A stretch of DNA of 64,000 bases. It comes from Thalassia testudinum. Lineage: Eukaryota > Streptophyta > Magnoliopsida > Alismatales > Hydrocharitaceae. The notes beneath the pieces are model-generated. The model did no database searches and was not told the DNA's origin. It saw only the letters and a program-made list of their open reading frames with translations. Below are positions 21,983 to 33,915 of this stretch, piece by piece. The translations under genes and the position numbers were made by a program. The stretch spans positions 13,436,001 through 13,500,000 of the forward strand of contig JAZHRO010000063.1 in NCBI GenBank assembly GCA_037157565.1. Reading direction: 5' to 3'. Position 1 is the first letter of the stretch; every line of letters begins with the position of its first letter.

Positions 21983-23446
21983 TTGGAAGATGGATCCCGC
22001 CCTTCTCGCCAGATGCAGAGGAGATTAAATCCAAATATGCGAGAAGTGGTCAAAAAGGAAATCATCAAGTGGCTCGATGCAGGAATTATTTATCCAATCT
22101 CTGATAGTCCCTGGGTAAGTCCCATGCAGATTGTTCTGAAGAAAGCTGGGATTATCGTTGTGACTAACGAGAGAGGAGAAACTGTCACAACTCATTCAGC
22201 TTCCTCTTGGAGGGTTTGTATTGATTATAGGAAGCTGAACACAACCACTAAAAAGGATCATTTTCCCCTGCCTTTCATCGATCAAATCTTGGAAAGATTT
22301 GCCAGGCAAAAGTACTTCTATTTTCTTGATGGCTACTCAGGATACAAGCAAGTTCATATCCATCTCGAGGATTAGGAAAAAACTACTTTCACCTGTCCCT
22401 ACGGAACCTTTGTTTTCCGTAGGATGCCTTTCGGGTTATGCAATGCACTTGCGACTTTTCAAGGTGTATGCTAGCCATATTTTCTGACATGGTGGGAAGA
22501 GTTTATGGAAGTCTTCATGGATGATTTCTCTATTTTCGGAGAATCATTTGACTCTTATTTAGTTAATCTGGAAATGATTCTTAAGCGATATATCAAAACA
22601 CGATTGGTCCTTAGCTGGGAAAAGAGTCATTTCATGACCGAAGAAGGCATCGTTTTGGGTCATGTAATCTCTGAACGGGGAATTGAAGTAGATAAAGCTA
22701 AGGTTGATGCTATCGCTAAACTTCCTCCTCCCACATCTGTTAAACAAATCTGATCATTTCTTGGCCGTGTGGGATTCTATCGAAGATTCATCAAGGATTT
22801 CTCGAAGGTTGCTCATCCCCTGAGCAATCTTCTTGCCAAAGAAATGCTATTTGTTTTTGACGAATCATGCCGAAAGGCATTTGATTTCCTGAAAACGACA
22901 GTCACCTGTGCTCCAATCTTGCAACCACCAATTTGGACAGGCCCTTTTGAGATCATGACTGACGCTTCTGATTATGCTGTCGGGGCTATCTTGGGTCAAA
23001 AAATTGATAGAGAGCCCTCTATCATCTACTACGCTAGTAAAACTCTAGATGAAGCCCACAGGAATTACACTGTTACTTAAAAAGAATTACTAGCTGTAGT
23101 GTTCACTTTGGAAAAATTCAGGGCTTATCTCTTAGGGTCTCATGTTATCATCTATACCGACCACTCGGCCTTGAGGCATCTCTTGGCCAAAAAGGATGCT
23201 AAACCCTGGCTTATTCGTTAGATTCTTTTGCTTCAAGAATTTGATCTTGAAATCAAGGAAAAAATCGGGGTACAAAATGTGGTAGCAGATCATTTATCGA
23301 GACTCCTAGGTGATTCCTCTCATCCGGACATTCCGATTGCTGACACTTTTCCGGACGAAACTATTCTTACAATTTTAGGTGTCCACACCCCATGGTTTGC
23401 TGACATTGTCAACTATTTGGCCGTTGGTCAAATCCCCCAGGATTAG
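21983..23446 (+). pseudogene. pol: Element A reverse transcriptase and RNase H
   Basis: RT: WRVCIDYRKLNTTTKKDHFPLPFIDQ, FLDGYSGYKQ, then after a stop (22373) the PYGTFVFRRMPFGLCNA block, and FMDDFSIFG carrying the catalytic Asp pair. RNase H: TDASDYAVGAILGQ, KELLAVVFTLEKF, YTDHSALRHLL and VVADHLSRL, so the main acidic residues remain. Stops are at 22373, 22484, 22751, 23078 and 23219. A pair of compensating shifts lies near 22465-22500. The RT copies RNA to DNA in the particle. The block order RT-RNaseH-integrase is the Ty3/gypsy arrangement. Confidence 0.9.
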
Positions 23447-24603
23447 ACCAAGAAACAATGGGATAGACTCAAATCTGTGGCCAAATACTACTTCTGGGAG
23501 GACCATGACTGTACCACATTGGCTCTGATCAGATTATTTGCCAATGTATACCGGAGAATGAATTCAATAGTATACTCGAGTTCTGCCATGCATCTGGGTG
23601 TGGTGGACATTTCTCCGGGAAAAAGACAACTGCAAAAATTTTGCAATCGGGCTTCTATTGGTCGTCTTTACTTAAGGATGCCCAGGATTTCTCAAGGTCA
23701 TGTTCTCGATGTTAGGCACTCGAGAGCATAACTAAGAGAGATATGATGCCCCTAAACCCAATTCTTCCTCTCAAAATTTTTGATGTTTGGGGCATCAATT
23801 TCATGGGTCCCTTTCTCCCTTCATTTGGACATCAATACATTCTTGTTGTTGTTGATTATGTGTCCAAATGGATTGAGGCAATTCCCACCCGAACCAATGA
23901 CCATAAGGTGGTTATCGATTTTGTCAAGAAAATATCTTCAGTAGGTTCGGGATTCCGGGGCCAACATCAGTGATGGTGGCACTCATTTTACTAATGCCCA
24001 ATTCTGGAATTTGTTGGCCAAATACGGGGTTAATCACCGAATTTCCACACCTTACCATCCCTAGACGAATGGACAAGCTGAGATCTCCAATCGGTAGATC
24101 AAGAACATTCTACAAAAAATGATTAGGCTTGATCTCAAGGACTGGACTCAAAAGCTTGAGGACACTCTTTGGGCCTACCGTACGGCGTATAAAATGCCCA
24201 TCGGCATGTCTCCATTCCGTTTGGTGTATGGAAAGGCATGCCATTTACCCATAGAGATTGAACACAGGGCATTCTGGGCGATCAAACAATGCAATTTAGA
24301 TCTGAATTTAGCTGGGAAGACCTGGAAACTCCAACTTCTGAGTTGGAGGAGCTTAGAAATGATGCATATAAGAATGCCAAGATCTACAAGGCTCGGACCA
24401 AAGCTCTACATGATCAACTGATTTCCTGCAAGAGCTTTGAGCCGAACCAGAAGGTCTGGTTATTCGATTCTAAACTTAAGCTCTTTCTTGGCAAACTTAG
24501 ATCTAAATGGAATGGCCCATTCATAATTGACCAGATTTTTCCAAATGGAGCCGTTCAGATTTCTGACCCAAAGACAGGTAACACATTTAAAGTCAACGTC
24601 TAA
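23447..24603 (+). pseudogene. pol: Element A integrase
   Basis: The zinc-binding part is read at about 23560-23720 (HASGCGGHFSGKKT ... GFYW ... CSRC). The core starts at [12 protein letters not shown] (about 23785), where the usual first catalytic Asp of WGIDFMGPF is Asn. The second Asp is in [10 protein letters not shown] (about 23965) after a frameshift, and the Glu is in GQAEISN (about 24075). The C-terminal KLRSKWNGPFIIDQIFPNGAVQI is the GPF module. At least three frame changes and two stops (24061, 24094) are present. With the Asp-to-Asn change it cannot be functional as it stands. Confidence 0.85.
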
Positions 24604-24820
24604 AGCCTGTTATTGACCGTATTCTTCTAAAACCCATCTCAGACATGGTTGCTCTAGCCATTCTGTGACTTCTTTGGCTGGACTTCGCCTAGCAGACGGA
24701 ATTAAACTCAACAGTTGTACATATGACGCAAAGCTGATACAAGCTTCATATTCAGGTGACATCTTTCATATTCTACCCTTTCTTTCATGTCCCTTTTTCA
24801 ATGTAGACATTGCATCAGTT

Positions 24821-24835
24821 AGGTATGGGGGGGTG
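24821..24835 (+). other. Internal polypurine tract of element A
   Basis: AGGTATGGGGGGGTGG, preceded by GTAGACATTGCATC. Same motif pair as in B, C, D and F. Confidence 0.6.
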
Positions 24836-25101
24836 GATTCATTTTTGAATCATTTGGTCAGCTTTGTGAAATTCATGTAAATTATTTTCCTCTCTTATTT
24901 ATACATTAAAAAAAGAGAATTAGGAAGGAATAGTTGGACATTAGGACTTTTCAATCTTAGGAAATTTTACATTAGAATATGAATGCAAAGACCCTTCAGG
25001 TCTTTGGACTTAATCAGCCTGTGTATCCACTAAAATGTGGATTTACTTTTCGAGTCCTCGCCAACCTTAACTCTATTGTAATTTGAGTAAATAAGTTTGG
25101 G

Positions 25102-25122
25102 TGATAAGTACACGACTTATCA
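25102..25122. other. Conserved 3' region hairpin (element A)
   Basis: 8-bp arms TGATAAGT and ACTTATCA with loop ACACG. Confidence 0.65.
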
Positions 25123-26043
25123 GCCCACCCTCTGATTTGAGGGAACTTTCAATTTTAAGCATCTACACACTTTCTTTGCACTGACTCGTTGTTCGGCGAT
25201 CTTAATGGAAATTGGGTAGATAATGAACCTTCTAGGGTGATAAGGCTGGCAAGTTATCATGGGTAATAGCCCATAGGTAGGTTGTCCAGAGCCCAGTCAC
25301 TGGACCATTCTCTTTTTACTACCTTTAGGTAAATCTTAGATCAGGGAAGCCACCTACTTAAAAAAGAAATAGAGAGAGAAAAGGAGAAAAGAAAAAAGGA
25401 AATAAGCCACACTTCGCCGCACGAGTATGGCTGACAAGTTGGTGGTAACAGCTCATTGACCGGTTGTCCAGAACCCAGCTCAATAAATGCACTGAAAATT
25501 CCCAAAACACTTAGGAAGAAGCGGAGAAGTAGAATAAATCAGGGAGATATACACTGGATTCACCCTTGTGTTGACCCCATAAAAATAAAAGTAGGGAGAA
25601 AGCTACCAGTTGTAAAGATACACCTTTAGGTAGAATTCTCTTTTTAAGGTACCTAGAGGCGTAGAAATTTGAAGTCCGTTTTAACTGCTGGTCAACATCT
25701 ATCACATTCACAATAAGATGCTTAGAACTTAGGGTTCTCATCAAATCTTGGGCAAGTTGAATGGCTATAGAAAGCCACTCTTAAACCCTAAAACTTGAAA
25801 ATCCAAAAAAATTAGAAAAGAGGAAAAAGAGAAAAAGAAAATTTTCTTTGAATAAGGCGAGGGCTTGAGGCGGTCTGCATTTTGGCAGATACTCGGGCAC
25901 TGTTGTGTCTTTGAAAGTTCAAATCCTAAGTAGACATTTTCTTAGTGATTGAAAATAACTCATGCCCAAATAATCCAACCTGATTCTGTTATAAATAACA
26001 TATAGTTTTTGCTAGGGACCAGCAAAAGATAGGAATGGGGGTA

Positions 26044-27727
26044 TGATGTAAACATGCTTACACTACTTAAGATGTCTATTTATGCATGTTCTTAAGCATA
26101 GGATTGCATTGCATACTATAAATACTGCATAACATACATCATCTTGCATTTAGATTAGTTTAAATAAAATGGACGTTAATTGTCTCCTTTTATGTTCATG
26201 GATAGGGAAAACTTTTTAACGGGACCTCGGATCAAAGATCCAACCGTACAGATGTGATCAGGGTGACGATTGGAGTTCAACGACTCCAAGATCACCCTAA
26301 TCAGATATCTGTAGCATCAGATAGAGATCGAGGAACCCTAGAAGATCAAGGGCCAAGATGGTGTGAATCCACACTTCAAACGACAAATCCGACCGCACGA
26401 ATGGATTCGGATCGACGATCGCAGCCTAATGGCGCAAAAATCGACTCAATCCGATAACCATGGCACCATCTACATCATCAAGAAGATGGACGACCAAGAT
26501 GGTGCCATGTGGCACCATCTCAGCTGCCCAATCTACCACTGCACTAGCCACACCATCTCCTCTTCATCGCTTCTCCGCCGTTGGATGCGCATCCAGTGGC
26601 TGTGGATGCACGCGCCTGAATTCATCTCCGCGACCATCTCTCCTCTACAGCTCAGCGGGTGAACGCCTTATCGCGAGGCACTAGCGCGGGTTCAAATCTG
26701 CATGCGCAGGAGAAAGGGCACGGGCGAGCTGGCTCTGCGACCACTCGATCGCGATCGAGCGGTTGTAGGCGCTCGATAGCGCCCACGCGCTATTGCACGC
26801 TGCACCTCATGCGGGATTGCACACGGGCGGGCACGCAGAAGAGGAGGGCGGAGGCGCGACTTAAGCCGTCTGATCTCATGATCGGACGGCTAAGATCAGT
26901 TGGACGTGGAGCGTGTGTTACGTGCGAGGAGGCGAGCGGCTGCACGTGTGCGCCACCCACTACACCCACGATGGGGCTTTAGTGACGATTTTATCCATCA
27001 TTGAAGATCCCTGATTTAATGATTTTCAAATTAAAATGACCAAATTGCCCTCACTCCTTGCAACTATAAAAGGTGACCCCTCTACACAAAATTCTCATCC
27101 CTTCCTTCTCTTCTCTACCTCTCCAAAGCTCAAGAGAAGCTTGTCCCACAACCGGGATGCTCCTCGCGAGATAAAGTGAAATTTTCACTCTCATTTCGGA
27201 AGTGGATCCTGCGACGACGACGACGTGCTGCTCCGTTCTCATTCCTCATACCTCGATCTCCATCTTCCCACCCCATCCTCCTTTGTCCAGGTGGCATCTC
27301 ATCCGGGTCATCCTCCAAGCAATCGTCAAGGAGGATAACTTCTCTCTCCCATTCTTCTTTACAGCTTTCTAGTGTAGAATTTTCCTGCTTTCTAGTGTAG
27401 TTGATTTCCCGCTTTCTACTGCAATTCTTATTTGGCTTTATTGTATAAACATTTTGAATTATTGAATGCATGTTCTCTCTCTCTCTCTCTCTCGTTTAGT
27501 CTGATTGTTATTATGAATTCATTGTAGTTACATCACCTCACTTTTCAAGAAAAATTCTAAAAAAATATAATTGCGAATATAGATCGACGTAGCCTCCCTG
27601 AGTTCGACCAGGGATTTTCATTTCGGTATAAATTTTATTTGTTGAACACGAGTTCTTCCCTTTCATACTATAACGATAGGTTTTTCAAAAACCAAACATG
27701 TTAGCATAGCAACTCGTGTGTTCAACA
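26044..27727 (+). repeat. 3' LTR of element A
   Basis: 1684 bp, TGATGTAAACATG...TTCAACA, directly followed by the duplication GCTTG. TATA box at 27065-27073; palindrome at 26498-26519; tRNA-like stretch at 26649-26703; (CT)n at 27474-27493. Confidence 0.9.
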
Positions 27728-28341
27728 GCTTGCTTTGGAGGACACCATTCTAGCGGAGCTATAGAAAGGAGTTTCATTTCAAGCCTGGGAGCTACCAGTC
27801 TTGGAGTAAGAAGAGCTTCATCCTTTTCATCACCATCATCATCTAAAGGATTTGTCTTTATTTTGTTCTTGCAAATTTTTGTAGAAGCATTCATCTACTT
27901 GTAGACAATTTCCTTTAATATAAAAAAAGAAGTTGCCATGATTTCTTGTTGCACTCTTTTTATTGCATTACCTTGCTTTCTCTTTAGTATAGTTTCACTC
28001 CTTTCTAATTAACCTAGGCCTCCACGCGCCTAGGTTGAGCTTAGAAAGAGGATAATTTTTGTCACTTAGATTAGCATACTAGGTGTAGTAATTTTTCCCC
28101 CCAATAGCTTTGCATATTGCCTTGATTTCAAAAATAAAAAAATGATATATTGAAAAAGACCAAAAAGAAAGTTGATTTCCACTTCCGAGCAAGAGACCTA
28201 TTTTTGCAAACAAATTGCCTCCTTGGACGACCCTAAATACCCCACTATCTAGGAATATAAATTTTAAAAGCATTTGTGATTTCGCGTCTTACAATGACTT
28301 TAACCCTAATTACAAATCACACGATTTTTCACATCATTCAC

Positions 28342-30102
28342 TCCTTCATTCAAGGACCTAGGAGGGTACTTGGGGCTATTCTGCACATCCTGGAGTTAGC
28401 ACATGGGGCTCGTGTGGTTGAGAACACGAAGAACAATGTCGGCGATAATGACGCTGTGGCGAAGGTCTGGTGTAATACCTGAAATAATCAATACGACCTC
28501 ACTGCCCAATTAAAACACCTCAAAAGCTTTGCCAGAGTGTGTGGAAGTTGATGGCAGTGTTTTTGTGGCATATGGAGGTGTGTGGTGGTCAGTTGGTGAT
28601 GGAAATGAAGCGTGAAAGTTGGGTTGTTCGGTGGGTAGTTTAGGGGGACGACAAGGAAAGATAAGAGAGGGGTTTTGATTGTGGTGATGTGGCGGAGGTT
28701 TTGGAGTTTTCGACAAGGCGATTGGAGGTGTGAGGTGATGGGAAAGCCTCACCGGAGATGTGGTCGAAGCGGAGGAAGATGATGGCAAGCGTGTGAGTCG
28801 AGGGATTCCTTTTGGCTTGTTAGTAGTGAAAATTAACCTAAAGATCTAAAGAAACTAATCTAACCCTAAACAAATGGATGAAAGGGGGGAATTCCCACGC
28901 TAGTGGTATGCCGGATGTGGAGAAGACGAAACCTCCAGTGGGAGAAGCAACTACGACAAGGGGAGATAGGCAGCGGCCACTAGTATTGTGATGCACGGAA
29001 GAAGCTGAGGATGAAGAATCCACTTGCTATAGTCTATGAGACTAGACAAAGAAGGTGGTCGAAGGAGGTCGTCGAAGCTCGTGGAGCATTCGGGCGGAGA
29101 GGAGGGAAGAAGGAGGTTTTTCGACTAAAAACAAGATAAGGAGGTAAGGCATGCCCTAGGCGTGCTTTTATAGGCCCTAAGGAGTTTCAAGCTTGGAAAC
29201 AGGCTTGTAACTCAATCATTTTCACAAGTAGGACATGTGGATTCAAGGAGTTCGCATGAGCTCCATGAAGGGATTCGGAATGTAGGAGTAGGTCCAAAAT
29301 GAAGATCTCGTCATGAATCTTCCAATTTTGGAAGGGTTTGGCTATGAAATCAGGGAGTAATCTTTGATTGAAGGTCGACTCTTGGTGAGTTCACATGGCC
29401 ATGGCGATAGAAACCTGCGTGTGAAGACAACAATGAAGTTAAGGGGGTATTTACAAGGATTTCAAAAGTTAGGGGCATATATGTAAGGAAAAGAGTCAAA
29501 CTAGGACTGGAATGCAAACTACGTTATGCTGAACTCTAATTGGGCCCAAACTTTTGTACAAACCTAATTTTGACCCAAGGAATCTGATGGTGATGTCAGT
29601 TTTTGGTTTTGACCAAGTTTGACTGGGTAATTGGCATAGAAACCTAAATTAGGGCAATTGTCCAACTGAAACTCTATTTTAGGTCAAAATGGGTTCCAAT
29701 GGTCAAATAAAGGGCACCAAACCTTTAAGAATATTTTTATATGATTTTTAGAAGGTTTAGGTGAATTTCATCCTAATTGGAACCTCAGTTAATTATGCAG
29801 GTCTATTTTTAGGGTTCAGATGTCCATTAATTCTTGAAACACGTGAAAACTCGTTTCTATCTGCAAGGATGCTCTTATTAGACATTAATGACCGTTTAAC
29901 CTTTAATAAACCCCTGGGAAACCCCATGATTGATTTACAATTAAGATATTTTGTTAAAATTACAGTTTCACCCCTATTTTATTGTGTTTCTCTTAGAATG
30001 GATGTGTAGTGAATTATGGTCTTCTAGCAGTTATGTAGGAGCATTTATCCGTTGATTATGAATAATTAAAGCTAGATATGGTTGATGATGATGTCATCAT
30101 CA
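28342..30102 (-). repeat. LTR of element D, 5' part
   Basis: Minus-strand LTR starting TGATGATGACATC at 30102. It aligns with the first part of F's LTR (45445 onward), for example around 45470-45620 and 45900-46050. TATA-type sequence (TATAAAAGC, minus) at 29166-29172. The short plus-strand frame at 29761-30009 is spurious. Confidence 0.75.
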
Positions 30103-30599
30103 GGTAGCTTGCTCTATACAACTGAGCTTACTGTCTTGGAAACGATCACCCATCCGAGATTCTAGGCCTGCCACTTTCGGGTACACCTTTCTTTCAAAAT
30201 TTAGCATAGGCTGGGGTGGTATCTAGGAGGGGGATGTTAGTCTCGACTTGCCCAAATAAGTTCAAAAGATCTTAGTGTGAGGGCTCTGATTTCTTTCACT
30301 TAGAAGGATTAGATTGTCGTGCTTGAGGGCAAGGAATAGGATTTGAATCTTTTATTTTTTGAGTGACTTTTTCTTCCTAACTGGGGTTAGGAGAGTCAAT
30401 TTGCATAGGTTGAGAGTGGGTTTCATCAGTTTGATGTGAAGGCCCAAAATCAGTTTGATGTGTAGTTTGGTTATTCCTGGGAGGAGGTGGGGGGACCAGT
30501 TGTTGATAGAAATAGGGTTGGGGCTGAGGCATTGGGTTAATGGGAGGCTGATTAGTGTGGTTCAGACTAAAATTTCCACCTAAATATTGGTTCTTTAGA

Positions 30600-31283
30600 T
30601 TGACAGGGTTGGGTATTGGCTAGATGGTAAAGGTCCTACAAGTCTCTAGGTTAGAGTAACCAGAACTTGACTATGGAGATTGTTAATAACACGGGTTACT
30701 TCTAACATCTTGCTTTGCATTCCCCGCAGGGTTTTCATCATCTAGGCATTGGTGTCTTCTTGGGATGGCCCAAGTTGATACAAAGCCTGATTTCAACCAT
30801 ACCCTCCAAATGGGATTTGTTGTTGATGAGGAACCGGATTGGTCCAAGAGTGAGTCGAGTAATTCCTCCAATTAGAGGAATTCTTAAATTTCTCCTGAAG
30901 GGCGGAGATATTTTTAGTGGGCTATGATTTGGATATGTGCAATTCCCTAGTGAACCATAAAAAGCCTCAAAATATTGATTATACTTAGAAGGGGCAATAT
31001 TTAATTTATGTAGATTTTTTCTCTTGAGGGTGTCAGGTGCAGTTAGATGTAGAGCCTATGGAGATTGGATAGGTGTGGTAAGTCTCCCTTGGATGGCTAG
31101 GTTTATTATAGTCCTAGTCAATTGTTATTGATTAGCCTATAGCTGAGCTATCTACTCAGCTATCATGGAGTAGAGATTAGGCGGGGAGGCATGATTAGGT
31201 AGCACTAGGGTGAGTAGATGGGGGATGGAAAAGTCAGCATGCGGGTTGGATTGTGGGTTAGAGGACCTATTTTCTTTCTCCAT
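30600..31283 (-). pseudogene. Element H degraded gag-like frame
   Basis: The minus-strand ATG at 31283 opens a Pro/Ser/Asn-rich frame. It then has MIAE.IAQL.ANQ.QLTRTIINLAIQ-type sequence broken by stops, and further on KYNQYFEAFYGSLGN. Glutamine codons turned to stops (TAG/TAA) explain most breaks. No RT or protease motif. It resembles the Gln/Asn-rich tails of Athila gag, but assignment is weak. Confidence 0.35.
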
Positions 31284-32790
31284 TTATTTAAAAAAGCAAA
31301 GAAGAGGAAGAATGCAGGAAAACTCTTTTTGTGCAGGGGCGAAAATCAAATGTCCCTTCGAGTGTGAAATATAGGACCACCGATCATGTAGTAATGGAAA
31401 AAATGGGGAGAAAGAGATGAGAAGAAGTGTACAATCAAGCAAATAAAATTCTAGACCTAACTTAAATGTGACTCCCTAAAAATTAACCTAAGATTTGGTC
31501 TGCCAAAGTAATAAGAAATCAACAGTGAATACCTGTTCCTTCAATAAATCTGGCTAAGCTGAGTAAGGGGAGGGTTGGGCCCAAGCATGTCCCAGGAAAA
31601 TCACTGGGGGCTAGTAGAAAACTCACGCCTAGTCGGTTGACACAGCCCCACAACTTGGCACCAGATATAAATGAAGGAATTGATATCAACTAAAGTAAGC
31701 TTAAGACATAGGTAGCAAGCCTAAGTTTGATGAAACCTTAGGGGTCAAATTACTACAAATTTTTAATTAGGTCTGGGAGCTTAAAGTGCACAAGGAATGT
31801 GATGGGCATTGGTTGGGGTAATGCGCAATTATTTCCTTTTTTTTGTGTGTGCGAATTAGGCAGGAAGTGTTGCCCAAGCCAAATCAAAGGACGTTTGCAA
31901 GCAAGGATTTTTGGTTGTTGAAGTGTTTTATGGTTTTGATTAAGATTAAATGTCTTTTAAGATTCTCTCTTATTAAATGTTCAAAGAAGGTTTTGATGTT
32001 CCAAGAAATAATGGCAAACAAGTTGTTATTGGTAGAGATCAATTCCTTTGAAATTTGATGTGACTAAGAGAAACTTAAAAAACCCTAAAATTGGAAAATC
32101 TTATGCATGAAGCTCCCAAATGAATCTCTTTTCAAAAATATTTTCAGGTGGTGGTCCAAATAAGACAAACAACACTACCAACTTATAGAAAATCAAACAA
32201 GGAATCCAAAATTGATTTTTTTATGATTTTCAAAAAATTGTTTGATATTTTTTTGAAATTTTTCTTCTTACTAGTGTTAAGAGTCAAAAATGATAGATTT
32301 GGGGAATTGATTCTACTGAAACCTCAAATGGCCTCAAAATTTTTTGAGAATTTTATATGATGTAGATAATTTCTCGTGGTTTCTAGTAAAATAACTCTTC
32401 CGCAAATCCAATGTGTAGAAAAATTAATAAAATTCTCAGACAGTAAGAAATAGTAAGGAAACATGGTCTAACCCCTATTCAGTTCGTCAATTTTTTAATT
32501 TCTTCTGTTCAACAAAATTGGTTGGAAACTAGACACAAGATTCCTGACTCAAAGGGGCTTCCCTCGATGAAATTTGGTGATTTGAGGAAGCTCCTAAGTA
32601 CCCAAACCTGATTTCTGAAAATCAAGATAGAAAATAAGACAAAGGTGGTGCAAAAATGGAGCAAAGAATCAACACAATGAATTTTAGGATTCCACCACCC
32701 TTAATTTTTCTTGCTTTTGATTTTTTTGATAATTTAATGATTTTATAAAAGATTTTTATGATAATGAAAGAGGTGGCCAGGGGTACTTAC

Positions 32791-32873
32791 CTGAAGTACA
32801 CAGGAAGACAAGTTCACCTAAAGTTTTCCACTCCAAGTGAATCTGAATCTCACTCCTGCTCCTGATTTGAAAC
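32791..32873 (-). other. Candidate leader exon of element H
   Basis: On the minus strand, TTGATTCAG precedes it and CAG|GTAAGTAC follows, a near-consensus plant donor. 83 bp, located about 80 bp after the primer site. Confidence 0.5.
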
Positions 32874-32950
32874 CTGAATCAAAACAAACAAAATTTTGTG
32901 AAGACCTAATAATATAAGTGAGAGATTAAATGTTTGACTAAGCCATGCCT

Positions 32951-32967
32951 CCACGGCAACGATGCCA
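32951..32967 (-). other. Primer-binding site of element H
   Basis: On the minus strand TGGCATCGTTGCCGTGG, a slightly changed tRNA-Asp-like site. Confidence 0.75.
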
Positions 32968-32972
32968 AAAAG

Positions 32973-33556
32973 TGTTACGGATTTTACGTGGTTTTCTAAA
33001 TATAGGTTTTTGTCGTTGAGACACGTAAAAGCGATCAACTCTTGAATTTATAAACCTAGATAGTGGAGTACCTAAGGTCGTCCAAGGAGACCAATTCGTT
33101 AATCACACTAAGTGGTTCTCTCTCTCCCCTCTCAAATCCGCACCAGTCTTTTTGTATTTTTGATTTTTTTGTTTTTAGGGTTTTCAAAAATAATGGGGTT
33201 TTTGATGTGAAAATTAACTATGCTAAAACCATGCCTAGGTGACAAGAATGAAACCCTCTCTTCTAAGATCACCCTAGGCAAGTGCAACTAGGGCAATTAG
33301 GAGAGGAGAGTGTGGTATGCACTACAACAAGAATAATATGAAGAACACACTAAGCTAGAAAATAGAAATTAGAAGGCAATTGAATTTTGGATTACTAGTA
33401 AGTTGATTACAAGTAGAGGAATGCTTCTACAAGAAAAATAGTAAACTATTAGCTAATACAAAAATAAGATAAAGAAGAAGAATGGGATTCATGCAGAAAA
33501 ACAAAGTAAGATACGCAAAAAATGGATAAACAAAATTTTATTAGAAAAATAGAAAA
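32973..33556 (-). repeat. Truncated LTR of element H (E family)
   Basis: The reverse complement matches the last part of E1/E2: the block CTCCTTGGACGACC and CACTATCTAGG near the end, and the block around CTAGGCAAGTG further in. The AGCT-rich and TATA parts are missing. The tandem array begins at about 33556. Confidence 0.7.
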
Positions 33557-33915
33557 AGAAAATCCTAGTCAGTGGGATCATATCAGGATTAATGCACCAG
33601 ATCGCATCATAACTTTGAAGTTAAACATGCTTATTAAAGAGTAGTACTTGGTTGAGAGACCTAAGATTTCCTCATGTTACACCCATTTTTTGATCGCAAC
33701 CATGAACCCTAGGTACGTTAAATATCTCTTACACTTTGATGTGATGTGATCGACATTTAGGTTCATTAGGCTAAAAAGCTCCCGAAAGACCTCTTAAATC
33801 ATTTGCATAGGTAACGGATGAGTAAGAAATACACAAAATGAATGGACATGATAATATTTTAAGAATGATTAATAAAATCCCAATACGTGTGATCAAATTG
33901 ACATTAATGCATCAG
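33557..33915. repeat. Tandem-array fragment left of element B
   Basis: Array sequence with a landmark near 33672. It ends at ATCAG, the duplication for element B, and continues at 44785. Confidence 0.7.

Larger units (their letters stand above)
24604..26043 (+). other. 3' noncoding region of element A
   Basis: No sustained frame. It contains an internal polypurine tract (24821-24835) and the hairpin TGATAAGT-N5-ACTTATCA (25102-25122). A following CCCTC...GAGGG hairpin and two units with GGCTGRCAAGTT...GTTGTCCAGA (about 25244-25300 and 25429-25485) come next, then a purine-rich tract and the terminal polypurine tract (26031-26043). It is highly similar to 35760-36926 and 41760-42966 in B. Confidence 0.8.
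16145..27727 (+). mobile_element. Element A, full-length Athila-type Ty3/gypsy retrotransposon (decayed)
   Basis: 11,583 bp with two LTRs, flanked by the 5-bp duplication GCTTG (16140-16144 and 27728-27732). Order: LTR, tRNA-Asp-like primer site, leader, gag, protease, RT, RNase H, integrase, about 1.4 kb noncoding, polypurine tract, LTR. This protein order identifies Ty3/gypsy. The primer site, gag type, LTR length and spacing point to the Athila lineage. No env-like frame is seen after integrase. The frames carry stops and shifts, so it is inactive. It interrupts solo LTR E2. Confidence 0.92.
14427..28336 (+). mobile_element. Solo LTR E2 inside D's LTR, itself split by element A
   Basis: Second copy of the E family LTR, in two parts: 14427-16144 and 27733-28336 (about 2.32 kb). 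It starts TGATAAACG and ends CACATCA. The flanking duplication is TTCGC (14422-14426) and TTCAC (28337-28341), one CpG-type change apart. It aligns along its length with E1. Element A inserted at GCTTG. Confidence 0.85.
30103..33556 (-). mobile_element. Element H, truncated Athila-like element
   Basis: Minus strand. Truncated LTR (33556-32973), primer site (32967-32951), leader exon with a strong donor, and a degraded frame at about 31283-30600. It is cut at 30102/30103 by element D. The LTR is the E family. The remainder of H, beyond D, is not present, consistent with the deletion inferred near 3008. Confidence 0.65.

Noticed and set aside
23477..23731. 84-codon frame over the integrase zinc region
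   Set aside because: Shadow frame; the neighbouring frame gives the zinc-binding HASGCGGH...CSRC pattern.
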